Shown here: positions 5,116-6,708 of the stretch, piece after piece | Numbering within the stretch: the first letter of the stretch is position 1 | How the letters are laid out: each line of letters begins with the position of its first letter | Assembly: GCA_947447845.1 (NCBI GenBank) | Contig: CANFNO010000164.1 | Span: 1 to 6,708, forward strand | Direction: 5' to 3' | Source of the DNA: Burkholderiales bacterium | Lineage (GTDB): Bacteria > Pseudomonadota > Gammaproteobacteria > Burkholderiales > Burkholderiaceae | DNA length: 6,708 nucleotides | Made by a program: the position numbers and the translations under genes | The notes under the pieces: generated by a model | The model's database searches: none | Told to the model about the DNA's origin: nothing | Seen by the model: only the letters and a program-made list of their open reading frames with translations

Positions 5116-6708
5116 GTTCAGGCTCAGGCCGAGTGTCCAGTTTTGTGGCAGGCCAGGCTCGTAAGACTGGGGCGGATTTGCAGTCTGATTTACGAGGACT
5201 GAACCCACATAGCGCTCGTCGCTTACGTTATTGAGGCGTGCATAGGCTGTTACGCCGCCCTTGCCCAGGCTCCAGCGCTGGCTGGCGCTGAGGTTGAAAA
5301 CGGTGTGTCCGTCTGCAGACTCGGTGTTGGAGTCGTTGGCGTAGATGCGACCGGCCTGCACCATTTCCAAGCCCACGCGCATGCCACCTTTGGCCTTGCC
5401 TGAACTGGAGGCTTCGCTGGTCCAGGTGAGTTCGGAAAACAGTGAAGACTGCGGGATGCCCGGCAACTGTTTGCCGGTGCTGGCAAAGGTTTTTGTGTAG
5501 CGGGCGTCAATCATCGAAGCCGATGCGGTCAAGGCCCAGTGGGGTGTGAACTGGGTGCTGCCGGAAAGCTCCCATCCGGTGCGGGACGTGCCAGGCGCAT
5601 TTTGGTAGGCGTTTTGCCCCTGGCTGTTACGCAGCACCACGATCTCATCTACCGTGTCAATCTGGTAGAGCGCCAGATCAATGCGCGAGTTTTCGGTGGG
5701 AACCCACTTGGTACCGAGTTCGTAGTGTTGGCTGCTAGACGCATTCAGCGTAGTGTTGAACTGACCAATCAGCAAGTTGCTGCTGCCGGGTTTGGGCAGG
5801 TAGGCCATCTCGGCCAAAGTGGGAGTTTCGAACCCTTTGCCGTAGTTGGCATACAGGTTCAGGTGCTCAGTGGCATGGTAGGTAACACCCAAAACAGGGT
5901 TGGTGGCCTGGTAAGACACATTGCCCGAGCCGTTCGGGTCGGAGGCACTGACGGGGTAATAGTCATCGCTGACAAAGCGCACCGAGCTGCTTCGCAGTCC
6001 TGCAGAGACCGACACTTTTTCAGAGACCGATGCAGTGCCCTGCACAAACAAGTCACTGTTTTCTGCCTGGTTGTCTTCGCTGCGTGTGCTGAGGCCTATC
6101 TTCTGTCCGGAAGCCGTGTCTCCACCTTGGCGGTATTCACGCGAGCGGTCAAATTCATAGCCCGCCACCCATTCAACCGGTGTGTCTGCCCACACGGCGC
6201 GCTCGTTGTATTGCAAGCCCACGCCAAAGTAGGCGCGGTTGAGACCAACCCATTTGTTGCTGGCCAGGTATTGGGTGTTTTCGCGGGTGCCGTAGTAGGC
6301 GCGACCGGTTAGTGAGCGGTCCTTGTCGAGTGTGTAAGTGGCGGAACTACCCAATTGGTTTTGCAACACCGCTTTGCGCGTCATGGTCGTGATGGCGTTA
6401 TTGCCAGCAGCCGAAGGGTCCTTTATCAGTTGGGCACGGGTCAGGCCCAGCGGGTCCTGGGCTAGTGGCATATCAAACTGGTTGAACACCAGGTTGACTT
6501 TGAGGTCCTGGTTGAGGTCAAAGTTCAGCTTGCCGTTGAACTGCTTGCGCTCGGTAAAGCTGTTGGCACGGTAGCCGTCGATGGTCATGGTGCTGTAGTC
6601 GGCCACGATGCCGACGGTACCCACGGTGTCGCCAATCTGGTAGTCGGCGCGATGCAAACCGTAGGAGCCCACGTAATACTGGTAGCCCACCTCGGCTTCC
6701 TTGGGCGC
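5104..6708 (-). CDS. TonB-dependent outer-membrane receptor, N-terminus outside the window; YncD/PqqU-like
   Basis: This is the C-terminal 534 residues of an outer-membrane beta-barrel that imports a ligand using TonB energy. The frame stays open to the last base, so the signal peptide, TonB box and most of the plug are missing. Alternating amphipathic strands rich in Tyr, Trp and Gly fill the visible part. Landmarks in partial numbering are QDPLGLTRAQ (about 84-93), LNLYANYGKGFETPTLAEM (about 283-301), YELGTKW, YQNAPGTSRTGWELS, LPGIPQSSLF, IYANDSN (about 455-461) and NNVSDERYVGSVLVN (about 493-507). The last block and the QDPLGLT loop resemble the E. coli YncD (PqqU) group, reported to take up pyrroloquinoline quinone, but this substrate is not established here. 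The protein ends in Leu, not the usual aromatic residue. It converges on the copper chaperone gene. A copper-complex receptor is an alternative suggested only by the neighbour. Confidence 0.93.
   Translation of the reverse strand, partial: APKEAEVGYQYYVGSYGLHRADYQIGDTVGTVGIVADYSTMTIDGYRANSFTERKQFNGKLNFDLNQDLKVNLVFNQFDMPLAQDPLGLTRAQLIKDPSAAGNNAITTMTRKAVLQNQLGSSATYTLDKDRSLTGRAYYGTRENTQYLASNKWVGLNRAYFGVGLQYNERAVWADTPVEWVAGYEFDRSREYRQGGDTASGQKIGLSTRSEDNQAENSDLFVQGTASVSEKVSVSAGLRSSSVRFVSDDYYPVSASDPNGSGNVSYQATNPVLGVTYHATEHLNLYANYGKGFETPTLAEMAYLPKPGSSNLLIGQFNTTLNASSSQHYELGTKWVPTENSRIDLALYQIDTVDEIVVLRNSQGQNAYQNAPGTSRTGWELSGSTQFTPHWALTASASMIDARYTKTFASTGKQLPGIPQSSLFSELTWTSEASSSGKAKGGMRVGLEMVQAGRIYANDSNTESADGHTVFNLSASQRWSLGKGGVTAYARLNNVSDERYVGSVLVNQTANPPQSYEPGLPQNWTLGLSLNLPL

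Noticed and set aside
5539..6312. 257-codon open frame on the + strand opposite the receptor gene
   Set aside because: It is fully antisense to a clear TonB-dependent receptor; the composition is what the reverse of barrel-strand codons gives.

Overview
The window reads like the chromosome of a GC-rich betaproteobacterium, most probably a Comamonadaceae member of the Rhodoferax type. This rests on gene content (a DUF3567/BTH_I0359-type protein, a membrane-anchored DUF3108 protein, a short DksA-like C4 zinc-finger protein) and on the style of the proteins. It is inferred from recalled families, not from a database search. No rRNA, tRNA, CRISPR array, transposase or phage gene was seen, and no stretch over 300 bases lacks a gene.

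Layout. Bases 1-636 (+) hold the 3' part of phosphatidylserine decarboxylase (psd), whose start lies left of the window. Bases 637-757 are a structured convergent intergenic region: a 104-bp inverted repeat with 23-nt arms, interleaved with a second 10-bp inverted repeat. Bases 758-1069 (-) encode a DUF3567 protein and 1155-2300 (-) a membrane-anchored, proline/alanine-rich DUF3108 protein, probably co-transcribed in the order DUF3108 then DUF3567. Divergent from these, 2445-3446 (+) encodes a fumarylacetoacetate hydrolase (FAH)-family protein. Its stop overlaps by 15 bp the end of the convergent marC gene (3432-4034, -), which lies downstream of a DksA/TraR-type zinc-finger gene (4112-4480, -). 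Divergent from that, 4620-5090 (+) encodes a periplasmic PCu(A)C copper chaperone, followed after 13 bp by the convergent 3' end of a TonB-dependent outer-membrane receptor (5104-6708, -) that runs off the right edge.

These are mostly independent housekeeping or envelope genes (phospholipid synthesis, inner-membrane and periplasmic proteins, outer-membrane uptake) plus one regulator. The only plausible functional pairing is the copper chaperone with the TonB-dependent receptor, and it is weak because the genes are convergent and the receptor resembles the YncD/PqqU group more than known copper receptors.

The most notable observations are these. The FAH-family protein lacks the acidic metal ligands that define the family's active site (ExE is GxG, and the usual Asp after Asn is Gln) although the rest of the fold is well kept. 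The inverted-repeat element behind psd has two interleaved, mutually exclusive pairings. A cluster of competing hairpins covers the stop codons where the copper chaperone and receptor genes meet. I found no evidence of a wholly new multi-gene system.
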